This document shows positions 35,047 through 44,813 of a stretch of 64,000 nt of DNA, one piece after another. Source of the DNA: an uncultured Siphonobacter sp. (GTDB lineage: Bacteria > Bacteroidota > Bacteroidia > Cytophagales > Spirosomataceae); contig CAJYHS010000109.1 of the NCBI GenBank assembly GCA_913774715.1, positions 42,639 through 106,638 of the forward strand, written 5' to 3'. The notes beneath the pieces were generated by a model. That model searched no databases. It was not told the DNA's origin and saw only the letters and a program-made list of their open reading frames with translations. Each line of letters begins with the position of its first letter. Within the stretch, counting starts at the first letter, position 1. Both the position numbers and the translations under genes were made by a program.

Positions 35047-35568
35047 ATGAAAAACATTTTTTTACTCGGCATGCCCTCTTCCGGCAAGAGTACGCTGGGA
35101 AGAAGTTTAGCCCGTGAGATTGGGTATGAATTTGTGGATATGGATAAGCGAATTGAAATTCGTGAGCTATTAACCATTGCCGAAATTTTCAGTTTAAAGG
35201 GCGAACCTTACTTTAGAAATGTAGAAAGTGACATGCTCAAAAGTTTTTCGGCCGATTCTGGTTTAGTGATTTCAACCGGTGGTGGGGTTCCCTGTTTTCA
35301 TGATAATATGAAATTCATTAAGGAAAATGGAGTTAGTCTATTTCTCGATGTACCCCCAAAAATTCTGGCAGATCGTATTCTTCATACCAAGAAAAATGAC
35401 CGTCCGCTGTTAGTTACTGAAGACCCGGCGGAATTATTAACTGCTTTGGAAACCAAAATTGCCAATCGTCGAAGTTATTACGAACAGGCTGACGTAACTA
35501 TCGCAGGAGAAACAGACGTACAAACCATGCTGGAGATCTTAAGGCATCTTCAGGTGATTGAATCATAA
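35047..35568 (+). CDS. aroK: shikimate kinase
   Basis: This 173-residue P-loop kinase phosphorylates shikimate in aromatic amino-acid synthesis. It has Walker A (GMPSSGKSTLGR), the substrate-binding Asp in FVDMDKRIE, the EPYFRNVES helix with the conserved Arg and Glu, the glycine-rich STGGGVP loop and a lid segment with NDRPLL. The length is standard. It follows the GT-C-like gene by 37 bases and ends at a perfect terminator. Confidence 0.95.
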   Translation: MKNIFLLGMPSSGKSTLGRSLAREIGYEFVDMDKRIEIRELLTIAEIFSLKGEPYFRNVESDMLKSFSADSGLVISTGGGVPCFHDNMKFIKENGVSLFLDVPPKILADRILHTKKNDRPLLVTEDPAELLTALETKIANRRSYYEQADVTIAGETDVQTMLEILRHLQVIES

Positions 35569-35570
35569 GT

Positions 35571-35605
35571 AAAAAAGGACGCTGCATAATTGCAGCGTCC
35601 TTTTT
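35571..35605. terminator. bidirectional terminator after aroK
   Basis: AAAAAAGGACGCTGCA and TGCAGCGTCCTTTTT pair perfectly around a TAAT loop, with T runs available in both directions between convergent stops at 35568 and 35626. Confidence 0.92.
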
Positions 35606-35625
35606 AGTAGAAAAGAGATTATGAC

Positions 35626-37272
35626 TTAGAAATACGTTCCAATCGTCAGAACGGCATTCGTTACTTTCGTTTTGATACTTGCCGAAGCATAGGTGTTGGC
35701 ATCAGCCAGAATATATGGAGTATACGCTGAGTTTTGCTGACTGTGCAATACCGTGCCGTCAATGTAGAAGTTACTGGTTTTGTAACCAATTCCGCCTGAA
35801 TACACAAAACGGCTCCGATCCAGATTATTATACTGAGCTATCTGCTGGTAAGGATCCTGGTAATAACTTACCCCTGCCCGCAAGCTTACTTTATCAATCC
35901 GATATTCACCGCCTACTTTCAGATTGACGACGTTTCGATAGGTATTTTTGATGATACCCGTGTAATACCCGTCACGTAACCCTCCATCAGCATTATCATC
36001 GTTTGAAGATAGTTTCATTCCTGAATAACCTACATACTCCGCATCCGCAGAAATAAAGCCTGATTTACCGAAGAAGATTCCTACGCCACCGCTCAGTTTC
36101 ATCGGTGTACGTAGTCTATAACGAGAATCAAAAGGTAAAATAGATAAAGTCGGTACGCTGGTAATAGCTGATGAACCACTCTGATTGCTTATACCATAAC
36201 CCGCTGCCCGAAGATATCCGGGTAAGTTAGAGTCATACTCTGGGTTCGTATCTTCGTTAACCAGAAATGGACGAGCTAATTGCGTTTGCAGCCCCTGCCC
36301 CGCTGATTCGCTAATGGTATACCAGGTTGGACTAGCGACAGAAACGCCTAGCCGAAGGACATCATTAGGCCGGTAAATCACCCCTCCCGATAGACTTATT
36401 CCGTTGCCGGAAGTATTTAAGTCATTCGTGTAGGAGAACCCACTAATAGCCGCTGCATTTTCAAAGCTTTCGGTCATCGTTTTGGTATTGGTATAATTCA
36501 TTCGTGCCAATGATACACCAAAACCTACATAGAGCTTATTTCGGTAGTTAGCCCCGTAAGAAGCACTCCAGTTACTGGTAAAACCGGTGCTAGTGGAAAG
36601 AAAAGATTGATTCGCAGCATTTCCCTGCTCTGTTCCTACGTAAGGATAGCCATCCCTACTGGTCGGATCAATTAACAATCCATAATAGAACATGGAAGTT
36701 GGGAAATCAAAAACACTTCCATTATTTCTTAGATCAGATTTGAAATCATCCACAATAACGCCCTGTGCGGAACTTGTAGCTTCCTGATTGGCTAATTCAG
36801 CAAAGTAATCAGCCATAGAGCTTTGGTTGTTACGGCCGCCAAAGCGAATGGAATTTTTGAAAATATTCTGTCGTGAATAACTGATCCCAAATGCTCCCCC
36901 TTGCCAGCCACCGGAACGAACCGGATTACGGTTTTTTCCCGCGAAAACAGCGGCTAGATTTCCTACGGAAAACTGATTAGCACTAGCATTCTGGGTAGTA
37001 TTAATGTACTGTGACGAATTATTAATCTGACTGAACATTGGTGAAATGCTCAATTCTGATCGTGTATAAAAACCTAAACCCGCCGGGTTACCAGTGATGT
37101 TACTAACATCAGCACCGATAGCGGAGTGACTGCCACCCATCGCCTGCATACGTGCCGACCCCTGAGGATTAGTCTGAGAAAAAAGACGGGACAACGATTC
37201 ATAACTATTGTCCTGTGCCATTGCTGCTTTTGATAGTACTAACAAAGCAGTGACATAGAGAAGACGTTTCAT
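35626..37272 (-). CDS. OmpP1/FadL-type outer-membrane protein
   Basis: The track begins at a TTG at 37278; the ATG at 37272 gives MKRLLYVTALLVLSKAAMAQ, a clear signal peptide, and 548 residues. The mature N-terminus contains RMQAMGGSHSAIGADVSNITGNPAGL, the N/P-G-L motif of the FadL/TodX transport-barrel group. The rest is a series of amphipathic aromatic-ended strands, with the C-terminal TNAVLTIGTYF ending in Phe as in outer-membrane barrels. Substrate unknown; hydrophobic compounds are typical for the family. It is transcribed convergently to aroK. Confidence 0.85.
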   Translation of the reverse strand: MKRLLYVTALLVLSKAAMAQDNSYESLSRLFSQTNPQGSARMQAMGGSHSAIGADVSNITGNPAGLGFYTRSELSISPMFSQINNSSQYINTTQNASANQFSVGNLAAVFAGKNRNPVRSGGWQGGAFGISYSRQNIFKNSIRFGGRNNQSSMADYFAELANQEATSSAQGVIVDDFKSDLRNNGSVFDFPTSMFYYGLLIDPTSRDGYPYVGTEQGNAANQSFLSTSTGFTSNWSASYGANYRNKLYVGFGVSLARMNYTNTKTMTESFENAAAISGFSYTNDLNTSGNGISLSGGVIYRPNDVLRLGVSVASPTWYTISESAGQGLQTQLARPFLVNEDTNPEYDSNLPGYLRAAGYGISNQSGSSAITSVPTLSILPFDSRYRLRTPMKLSGGVGIFFGKSGFISADAEYVGYSGMKLSSNDDNADGGLRDGYYTGIIKNTYRNVVNLKVGGEYRIDKVSLRAGVSYYQDPYQQIAQYNNLDRSRFVYSGGIGYKTSNFYIDGTVLHSQQNSAYTPYILADANTYASASIKTKVTNAVLTIGTYF

Positions 37273-37362
37273 GGTCAATGTATGGACTCGATCAAGATAT
37301 AAAATAGCTACAGAAAAAGCAGTGCCAGATGCAGCTCTGACAAACTACGCTATTAAATAACG

Positions 37363-37398
37363 AAAACCCCGCCAATTCTGTTGAATCGACGGGGTTTA
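37363..37398 (-). terminator. terminator after the Gly/Tyr-rich lipoprotein gene
   Basis: AAAACCCCG and CGGGGTTT pair around an 18-base loop, with a TTTT on the minus-strand exit side, 27 bases past the stop at 37425. Confidence 0.75.
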
Positions 37399-37424
37399 AT
37401 AAGCGTTAAAGTTTGTTAAGCTTC

Positions 37425-38540
37425 TTATCTCGGTCCACGTGAACGAGCTCCGCCACCTCCGCCGCCACCACTATTCATGGAAGGAGCAGGAGCTGAGTAA
37501 CTCCGGGCAGGAGCTGAATACGTATTCGAGTTATTACTATTCCAGCTATTCGAACGCATATTGCTGTTGTTATCATTATTCCAGCTACGTGAATAGGTAT
37601 TGTTCTGGCGATCTACAGTTCCGTTACCGCTTCGGTAAGTGTTCGAATTAGTGGTATTGGAATAGCTTTGCGTTTCACGACGAGGGCGAGAATAATAGCT
37701 GTTGTTATCCGATGAGCCATTGTAAGCACTCCGGCCACCCCGGGCATTATTCGTTCCTACGCTTGCTGAGTTACGGTTAAAATCACCGTTATAGGCCGAC
37801 TGTGAGCGGCCATAATTAGCATTTCTTGGGCGAGTATATGAGCTGTTACCATTATCAACTGGCTTCGTCACTACAGCTCCACCGCCGTAATAACCACCAT
37901 AATAAGGATAGCCTAATCCTCCGTAACCCCAGCCACCGCCGTAATAAGGGTAACCGAAGCCGCCGTAGCCAAAGCCGTAGGGGTTATAAGCCCAGCTACT
38001 GCCGTACCAAGGATCGTACATACCCATACCACCCCAGTATCCGCCTCCCATTCCCCACATGCTCCAGGGACGGTAGAAGCTGCTACCAATGCCTAAACCA
38101 ATGGAAAGACCGGGACCGAAGCCACCAAATCCATTGTATATACCGCCGTAGTAAGGCGAGCCAAACATGCTATAGCTGTTCCAGGAATTATATCCGTAAG
38201 GATTCCAGTTGCCGTAGCCAGAGTTATAGGCGTAGTTATTATTGTAATTATTGTAGCCGTACAGATTGTCGTAAACACCATTTCCGGCGTAATGACGGTT
38301 GTTGTATTTATCGGCTAGTGTCTGGTTGTAATATTCGTTCTCCGCGAGGTTCTCCCCTTTGGTCTGATCTTCTACAACGTCGTTCTGCTTGTTACTGTAG
38401 GCCATAGCCCGGACATCCGAAGAAGAAGAATAAAGGTCGTCATACACGTAGGAACGCTGAGTAGCCATTTTCGGGCTACATCCCCAAACACCCGCCAGAA
38501 GAGCTACCGCCAGGTATTTCGAAACATTCCTCATTTTCAT
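37425..38540 (-). CDS. Gly/Tyr/Asn-rich low-complexity lipoprotein
   Basis: From the ATG at 38540 (38534 is also possible; the track's TTG at 38576 is ignored) the product has 371 residues with a lipoprotein signal (YLAVALLAGVWGC). Residues about 40-90 are polar, then comes a long tract of aromatic and glycine residues such as GYGNWNPYGYNSWNSYSMFG and YYGGGWGYGGLGYPYYGG, then an Asn/Ser/Arg-rich tail ending with a run of Gly and GGARSRGPR. There is no enzymatic domain. The composition suggests a disordered or self-associating surface protein. It is read divergently from proS with overlapping promoters. Confidence 0.75.
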   Translation of the reverse strand: MKMRNVSKYLAVALLAGVWGCSPKMATQRSYVYDDLYSSSSDVRAMAYSNKQNDVVEDQTKGENLAENEYYNQTLADKYNNRHYAGNGVYDNLYGYNNYNNNYAYNSGYGNWNPYGYNSWNSYSMFGSPYYGGIYNGFGGFGPGLSIGLGIGSSFYRPWSMWGMGGGYWGGMGMYDPWYGSSWAYNPYGFGYGGFGYPYYGGGWGYGGLGYPYYGGYYGGGAVVTKPVDNGNSSYTRPRNANYGRSQSAYNGDFNRNSASVGTNNARGGRSAYNGSSDNNSYYSRPRRETQSYSNTTNSNTYRSGNGTVDRQNNTYSRSWNNDNNSNMRSNSWNSNNSNTYSAPARSYSAPAPSMNSGGGGGGGARSRGPR

Positions 38541-38602
38541 GATTTTATGGGTTTTGAAGTTAAATTTTACCTTCAATGTGACAGTATTCGTTGCGACTGT
38601 TA

Positions 38603-38633
38603 CAAACTTAATGCTAAAACGTATCTTTGCAAT
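38603..38633 (-). promoter_or_regulatory. candidate promoter of the Gly/Tyr-rich lipoprotein gene
   Basis: On the minus strand ATTG (38633-38630) is followed after 19 bases by TAAGTTTG (38610-38603), a full -7 match with three of four -33 bases. It overlaps the proS promoter on the opposite strand. Confidence 0.55.
38622..38629 (+). promoter_or_regulatory. candidate proS promoter, -7 box TATCTTTG
   Basis: TATCTTTG matches the -7 consensus and lies within the spacer of the divergent promoter. It predicts a leader of about 135 bases before the proS ATG. Confidence 0.5.
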
Positions 38634-38769
38634 CCTCTAAAAAGACTTTAACTTTTATTAACGACAATTTTAACATTTGATTTCGTTAGCATTGATTTCA
38701 CTTAGTTACCGATTGACAATCAATCTACTAAGTTTAATTAACTAACAGTCAATTTCTCGAAAAAATTCC

Positions 38770-40242
<1,473 letters not shown>

Positions 40243-40271
40243 TTTTCCGTTGCTTTGAGAACTTTCATTTC

Positions 40272-40305
40272 AATAGCCTCTGTACCTTGCAGAGGCTATT
40301 TTTTG
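40272..40305 (+). terminator. proS terminator
   Basis: AATAGCCTCTG/CAGAGGCTATT is a perfect 11-bp stem with a TACCTTG loop, followed by TTTTG. It lies inside the track's extended N-terminus for the next gene. Confidence 0.9.
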
Positions 40306-40332
40306 TTTCAGACCTTTAAATCTATTCTTTAT

Positions 40333-41847
40333 ATGAAATGGGCCTTCCTGCCTTCGTTACTACTTTGTCCATTTTTGCTTTCTGCTACCGTCATACCCAA
40401 TAGCTTGTTCAGCGATCATGTGGTGTTACAACGCGGCATTACCGTGCCCATTTGGGGAACAGCTACTTCTGATGAATCGGTTACAGTAACATTTGCAGGC
40501 CAAAGTGTTCAGACCCAGGCAAAAGACGGCAAGTGGATGGTAAAACTCAAACCTTTACCTGTTGGTGGCCCTTATACTCTGACCATTCAGGGCTCTAATC
40601 TGGTTACCATTTCAGACGTACTCGTAGGTGACGTATGGATTGCCAGTGGACAGTCCAACATGGAACGGCAATTAGGCCCGCGTGAAGGCCAGAAACTCAT
40701 TGATAACTGGGAAAAAGAACGCGATGCCGCACATTATCCACAGATTCGTCAGTATGCCTTGACTAAGAATTACGCTCCGGCTCCGGTTCAGGATACGTAT
40801 CACGAATGGGTCGTTTGTTCACCCGAAACCGTACCCGATTTCACCGCCGTGGGTTACTTCTTCGCCCGCGATTTATACGAAAACTACAAAGTCCCCATTG
40901 GTATCATTCTGACGGCTTACGGTGGTTCGCCCGCTCAAAACTGGATGAGTCGGGAAGCTTTGGAAGCTACACCCGAACTGAAAAAACTGGTGGAAGATTA
41001 CGATAAATCGCTGCAATACGAACCCAACACGGTCAGCTCTTTACAGAAAAAAATGGAGCCGCTCTGGGCTAAATACCGGGCGGATTCCTTGCAGGCAGTA
41101 CAAGAGCAAAAACCCTTACCCAAACGCCCCGTCCAGCCTTACCATATGCAGCAAGGTTATTACGTCAGTGGACTATACAATGGCATGCTGAAACCGCTGA
41201 TTCCGTTTGCGATCAAAGGAGTAATCTGGTATCAGGGTGAAAATAATGCTCATCAAGCCAAGTTATATCAGACGATGTTTCCAGCTCTGATTGCCCAATG
41301 GCGGTCGGAATGGCAACAGGGTGACTTTCCTTTTCTGTTTGTACAAATTGCTCCCTTTGGCATGATGCCGCCCGAAATTCGGGAAGCTCAATTAATTAGC
41401 TTAAAAAAGACGAAAAATACAGCCATGGTCGTAACGACCGATTGCGGCGATGCAAAAGATATTCATCCCACCAATAAAAAGCCCGTTGGTGAGCGATTAA
41501 GCCGGGCAGCGAAGGCATTGGCCTACGGCGAAAAGCTGGAATATTCCGGTCCGATTTATGAATCCATGCAGGTCAAAGGCGATCAAATTGTTCTCAAGTT
41601 TAGTCATACGGGTAAAGGATTAGCTAGTCCTGATCAGCCATTGAAAGGATTTACCATCGCCGGAGCTGATCAGCAATTCGTCCCCGCCCAGGCCCGCATT
41701 AAAGGAAAAACGGTGATTGTTTCCAGTGACAAAGTGCCAAATCCCGTTTCTATTCGCTACGGCTGGACACAGGTACCGGACGTTAATCTGTATAATAAAG
41801 AAGGATTACCAGCTTCTCCTTTCCGTACGGATATGATGGATTACTGA
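40333..41847 (+). CDS. sialate O-acetylesterase-like SGNH esterase
   Basis: The ATG at 40333 (MKWAFLPSLLLCPFLLSAT) gives a signal peptide; the track start at 40255 would run through the proS terminator. The 504-residue exported enzyme begins with a jelly-roll-like domain (LFSDHVVLQRGITVPIWGTA) followed by the SASA domain with nucleophile WIASGQSNME, WYQGENNA and the DIHPTNKKPVGERL segment holding the catalytic Asp/His pair. Such enzymes remove acetyl esters from sialic acids or plant glycans. The next gene is a GH95 fucosidase 109 bases downstream, which suggests joint action on acetylated fucose-containing glycans. Confidence 0.9.
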   Translation: MKWAFLPSLLLCPFLLSATVIPNSLFSDHVVLQRGITVPIWGTATSDESVTVTFAGQSVQTQAKDGKWMVKLKPLPVGGPYTLTIQGSNLVTISDVLVGDVWIASGQSNMERQLGPREGQKLIDNWEKERDAAHYPQIRQYALTKNYAPAPVQDTYHEWVVCSPETVPDFTAVGYFFARDLYENYKVPIGIILTAYGGSPAQNWMSREALEATPELKKLVEDYDKSLQYEPNTVSSLQKKMEPLWAKYRADSLQAVQEQKPLPKRPVQPYHMQQGYYVSGLYNGMLKPLIPFAIKGVIWYQGENNAHQAKLYQTMFPALIAQWRSEWQQGDFPFLFVQIAPFGMMPPEIREAQLISLKKTKNTAMVVTTDCGDAKDIHPTNKKPVGERLSRAAKALAYGEKLEYSGPIYESMQVKGDQIVLKFSHTGKGLASPDQPLKGFTIAGADQQFVPAQARIKGKTVIVSSDKVPNPVSIRYGWTQVPDVNLYNKEGLPASPFRTDMMDY

Positions 41848-41956
41848 AATGATCTCTAATAGAAGAGTATATGATACCTAATCTTGTCTTTAATAGCTAA
41901 CTATAGTTCAGTATGCTGAGTCACAAAACCAAATCTCTACCTCTTTAAAACTCTCT

Positions 41957-44416
41957 ATGCTTCAAAAGTTAGTAACGCTGTCTTTTCTGGTTATGAGTTC
42001 ATGGGCGAGTTATGCCCAATCCGAAAAGCTCTGGTATAAAGCCCCCGCCGAAGTCTGGACGGAAGCCTTACCCGTAGGTAATGGACGCATTGGCGGTATG
42101 ATTTTCGGTCGCCCCGAACAGGAACTTATTCAATTAAACGAGTCTACACTTTGGTCCGGTGGACCTGTCCAGCCCGGTGTCAATCCCCAGGCAGCTTCGT
42201 ATTTACCGCAGGTTCGGGAAGCACTGGCGGCCGAAGATTACCCTAAAGCCGTGGCTCTGCTCAAGAAAATGCAGGGGCATTATACCCAGAGCTACATGCC
42301 GATGGGTGATCTGAAAATCCTCCAGTCTGTGTCATCCCCCCAGGATTACTACCGAGATCTGGATATTGCTCAGGCTGTGGCTACCACCCGATTTACGAGC
42401 AACGGAGTTACTTACACCCGGGAGGTCTTCTCCTCTGCCCCCGATCAGGTCATGGTAATTCGACTGAAATCCAGCAAACCTGGTGCTCTTTCTTTTGATG
42501 TAAAAGGTAGCAGCCCTTTGCATTTCAGCAAAAGCGTAAAAGGCAGTAATGAACTGGTTATTAATGGAAAAGCTCCTGCTCAGGTAGATCCTAACTATTA
42601 CAACTCTCCTTCCCGTAAACCTATTGTTTACGAAGATGCTTCGGGTTGTAAAGGCATGCGTTTTCAGTTCCAGGTCCGGGCCATCAGCAAAACTGGTCAG
42701 ATACAAACCGATACGGCTGGCATTCACGTCAAGAATGCCAGTGAAGTGGTATTGTTATTATCCACTGCAACGAGTTTCAACGGATTTGACAAATGCCCCG
42801 ACAGCAACGGTAAAGACGAGAAAAAGTTAGCAGATACGTATCTGAGTCAGGCCGCTTCCAAATCTTACGAAACGTTACTTTCCCGGCATATCGCTGATTA
42901 TCAGAAGTATTACAAACGGGTTACTTTTCAGCTCAACGATACGAACAAACCTTCTACCTTAGCTTCTAACGAGCGACTGGATGCCTATTCTCAGGGAGCG
43001 AAAGATCCTTCCCTGGAAACGCTTTACTTCAATTACGGTCGGTACCTGCTCATTTCCAGTTCTCGTCCGGGTGGTGCGGCGGCTAATTTGCAGGGCATCT
43101 GGAATCATCACATGCGGGCTCCCTTGAGTTCAAATTATACGATCAACATTAATACCCAGATGAACTACTGGCCGGCCGAGGTTACCAACCTTTCCGAGCT
43201 GCATCAGCCTTTATTTGAGTTGACGAAAGACATTTCCAAAACGGGAGTTCAGACGGCCAAAGAATACTATAACCTGCCCGGCTGGGTAGCTCACCACAAT
43301 TCCGACATCTGGGCAGCTTCTAACGCCGTGGGCGATGTAGGCGATGGCGATCCCATGTGGGCCAACTGGAACGAAGCCGCTGGCTGGCTCTCGCAACATT
43401 TGTGGGAGCATTACGCATTTACCCGCGACAAAACGTTCCTGCGGGAAACGGCCTATCCCATTATGAAAGGGGCCGCCACTTTTTTACTGGGTTACCTGAT
43501 TGAAGATAAAGATGGCTACCTGATTACTTCGCCTTCTACTTCTCCCGAAAATTCGTTTATTAATTCAGCCGGAAAACGGGCTTACGTCACCGTCGGTTCG
43601 ACGATGGATATGTCCATTATCTGGGACTTATTTACGAATCTGATTGAAGCTTCGGAAACACTGGGTAATGACGCCGAGTTCCGGAAACTATTAATCGAGA
43701 AGAAGAAGAAATTACTACCGCTGCACATTGGTCATAAGGGTAACCTGCAAGAATGGTATAAAGACTGGGAAGACGAAGATCCCCATCATCGTCACGTGTC
43801 GCATTTGTTTGGCTTACACCCCGGTCGGCAGATTTCACCGCTGGCTACTCCCGATTTTGCCAAGGCCGCTCGCACCTCGCTCGAACTTCGCGGCGACGAA
43901 GGAACGGGCTGGAGTAAAGCCTGGAAGATTAATTTCTGGGCTCGACTGCTCGACGGTGACCATGCTTATTCACTCATTCGTCAGTTATTGCATTATACCC
44001 GGGAAAACGGAACTCAATACCAACGTGGTGGCGGTACGTACCCCAACTTCTTCGATGCTCACCCCCCCTTCCAGATCGATGGTAACTTCGGCGGTACCGC
44101 TGGTATGACCGAAATGTTATTGCAAAGTCATTTGCACGAACTGCATTTATTAGCTGCGTTACCCAAAGCCTGGGCCGAAGGTCGGGTCACGGGCCTGAGA
44201 GCTCGCGGTGGTTTTGAAGTAGATATGCAGTGGAAAGATGGTCAGCTACAGTCGGGCCGGATTCTTTCACTCCAGGGAGAACCCTGTAAACTAAGAACCA
44301 GTCATCCGATTCAGATAAAAGGGGTTTCTGTTAAGCCGCAACAGGAAAACGGTTACTATTTATTGACCTTTCCAACTCAGAAAGGCAAGCGTTATGAAAT
44401 TAGTAATTTGAAATAA
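41957..44416 (+). CDS. GH95 alpha-L-fucosidase, exported
   Basis: This 819-residue protein has a signal peptide ([17 protein letters not shown]). It shows the GH95 order: N-terminal beta domain ([26 protein letters not shown]), then an (alpha/alpha)6 barrel. The asparagine pair that activates water is in [18 protein letters not shown], the general acid Glu in [10 protein letters not shown] and the Asp region in [18 protein letters not shown]95 enzymes cleave alpha-1,2-linked L-fucose, or L-galactose in some plant glycans. With FucP and the oxidative genes at 6.9-10 kb it can supply fucose. No susC/susD genes are linked. Confidence 0.93.
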   Translation: MLQKLVTLSFLVMSSWASYAQSEKLWYKAPAEVWTEALPVGNGRIGGMIFGRPEQELIQLNESTLWSGGPVQPGVNPQAASYLPQVREALAAEDYPKAVALLKKMQGHYTQSYMPMGDLKILQSVSSPQDYYRDLDIAQAVATTRFTSNGVTYTREVFSSAPDQVMVIRLKSSKPGALSFDVKGSSPLHFSKSVKGSNELVINGKAPAQVDPNYYNSPSRKPIVYEDASGCKGMRFQFQVRAISKTGQIQTDTAGIHVKNASEVVLLLSTATSFNGFDKCPDSNGKDEKKLADTYLSQAASKSYETLLSRHIADYQKYYKRVTFQLNDTNKPSTLASNERLDAYSQGAKDPSLETLYFNYGRYLLISSSRPGGAAANLQGIWNHHMRAPLSSNYTININTQMNYWPAEVTNLSELHQPLFELTKDISKTGVQTAKEYYNLPGWVAHHNSDIWAASNAVGDVGDGDPMWANWNEAAGWLSQHLWEHYAFTRDKTFLRETAYPIMKGAATFLLGYLIEDKDGYLITSPSTSPENSFINSAGKRAYVTVGSTMDMSIIWDLFTNLIEASETLGNDAEFRKLLIEKKKKLLPLHIGHKGNLQEWYKDWEDEDPHHRHVSHLFGLHPGRQISPLATPDFAKAARTSLELRGDEGTGWSKAWKINFWARLLDGDHAYSLIRQLLHYTRENGTQYQRGGGTYPNFFDAHPPFQIDGNFGGTAGMTEMLLQSHLHELHLLAALPKAWAEGRVTGLRARGGFEVDMQWKDGQLQSGRILSLQGEPCKLRTSHPIQIKGVSVKPQQENGYYLLTFPTQKGKRYEISNLK

Positions 44417-44470
44417 TCTGAGTCTATCTAACGACATCAGATAGACTTCAGAATCGTTTGATTTTAATTA

Positions 44471-44518
44471 GAAGGGGTTTGAAAGTTGGGAGCTTCCCTC
44501 CCACTTTCAAACCCCTTC
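44471..44518. repeat. long imperfect palindrome (21-bp stem)
   Basis: The left arm starts GAAGGGGTTTGAAAGT and the right arm ends ACTTTCAAACCCCTTC; together they pair over 21 bp with a single bulged T and a 5-base loop. There is no T tract on either side, so it is not a standard terminator for the GH95 gene. Confidence 0.75.
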
Positions 44519-44672
44519 ATACGTTCTGCCTAACTCCATCCTTTTCAAACCAGTATCTAACTTCTTTCTGGCGGTATCGCTAACTCACAAACTCGCATTT
44601 TCCGGGTATATTTTTTTACATAAAAACAGTAGTTAGAAATACTCCGAAAATTATTAGAAGTTGATGAGAATC

Positions 44673-44703
44673 TTTTCTTTAGGAACCGTCAGATTTAGTT
44701 TTG
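44673..44703 (+). promoter_or_regulatory. candidate promoter of the ABC-HlyD-TolC operon
   Basis: TTTT at 44673-44676 lies 19 bases before TAGTTTTG at 44696-44703, a full -7 match with three of four -33 bases. The first ATG follows after about 110 bases. Confidence 0.55.
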
Positions 44704-44813
44704 TCGTTATAATAAATGGCAAAGAATTCTAGTACGCCATCTCCGAGCCATTGAAGTTACATTTTCCCATGTTTACAATACAACCACTACCCTCGCATTG
44801 ATTTTTTAAAATT

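Larger units (their letters stand above)
44417..44813. other. intergenic region before ABC export operon
   Basis: These 397 bases hold a long near-perfect hairpin (44471-44518) and a candidate promoter (44673-44703), listed separately. I see no gene in it. Confidence 0.6.

Noticed and set aside
37826-38407. 193-residue plus-strand ORF
   Set aside because: It is antisense to the Gly/Tyr-rich lipoprotein gene; the biased codons of that gene keep the opposite frame open, and the product (Arg/Ser/Tyr/His-rich) has no domain character.
40333-44416. Polysaccharide utilisation locus
   Set aside because: An esterase and a GH95 enzyme are present, but no SusC/SusD pair, regulator or further CAZyme gene is nearby.
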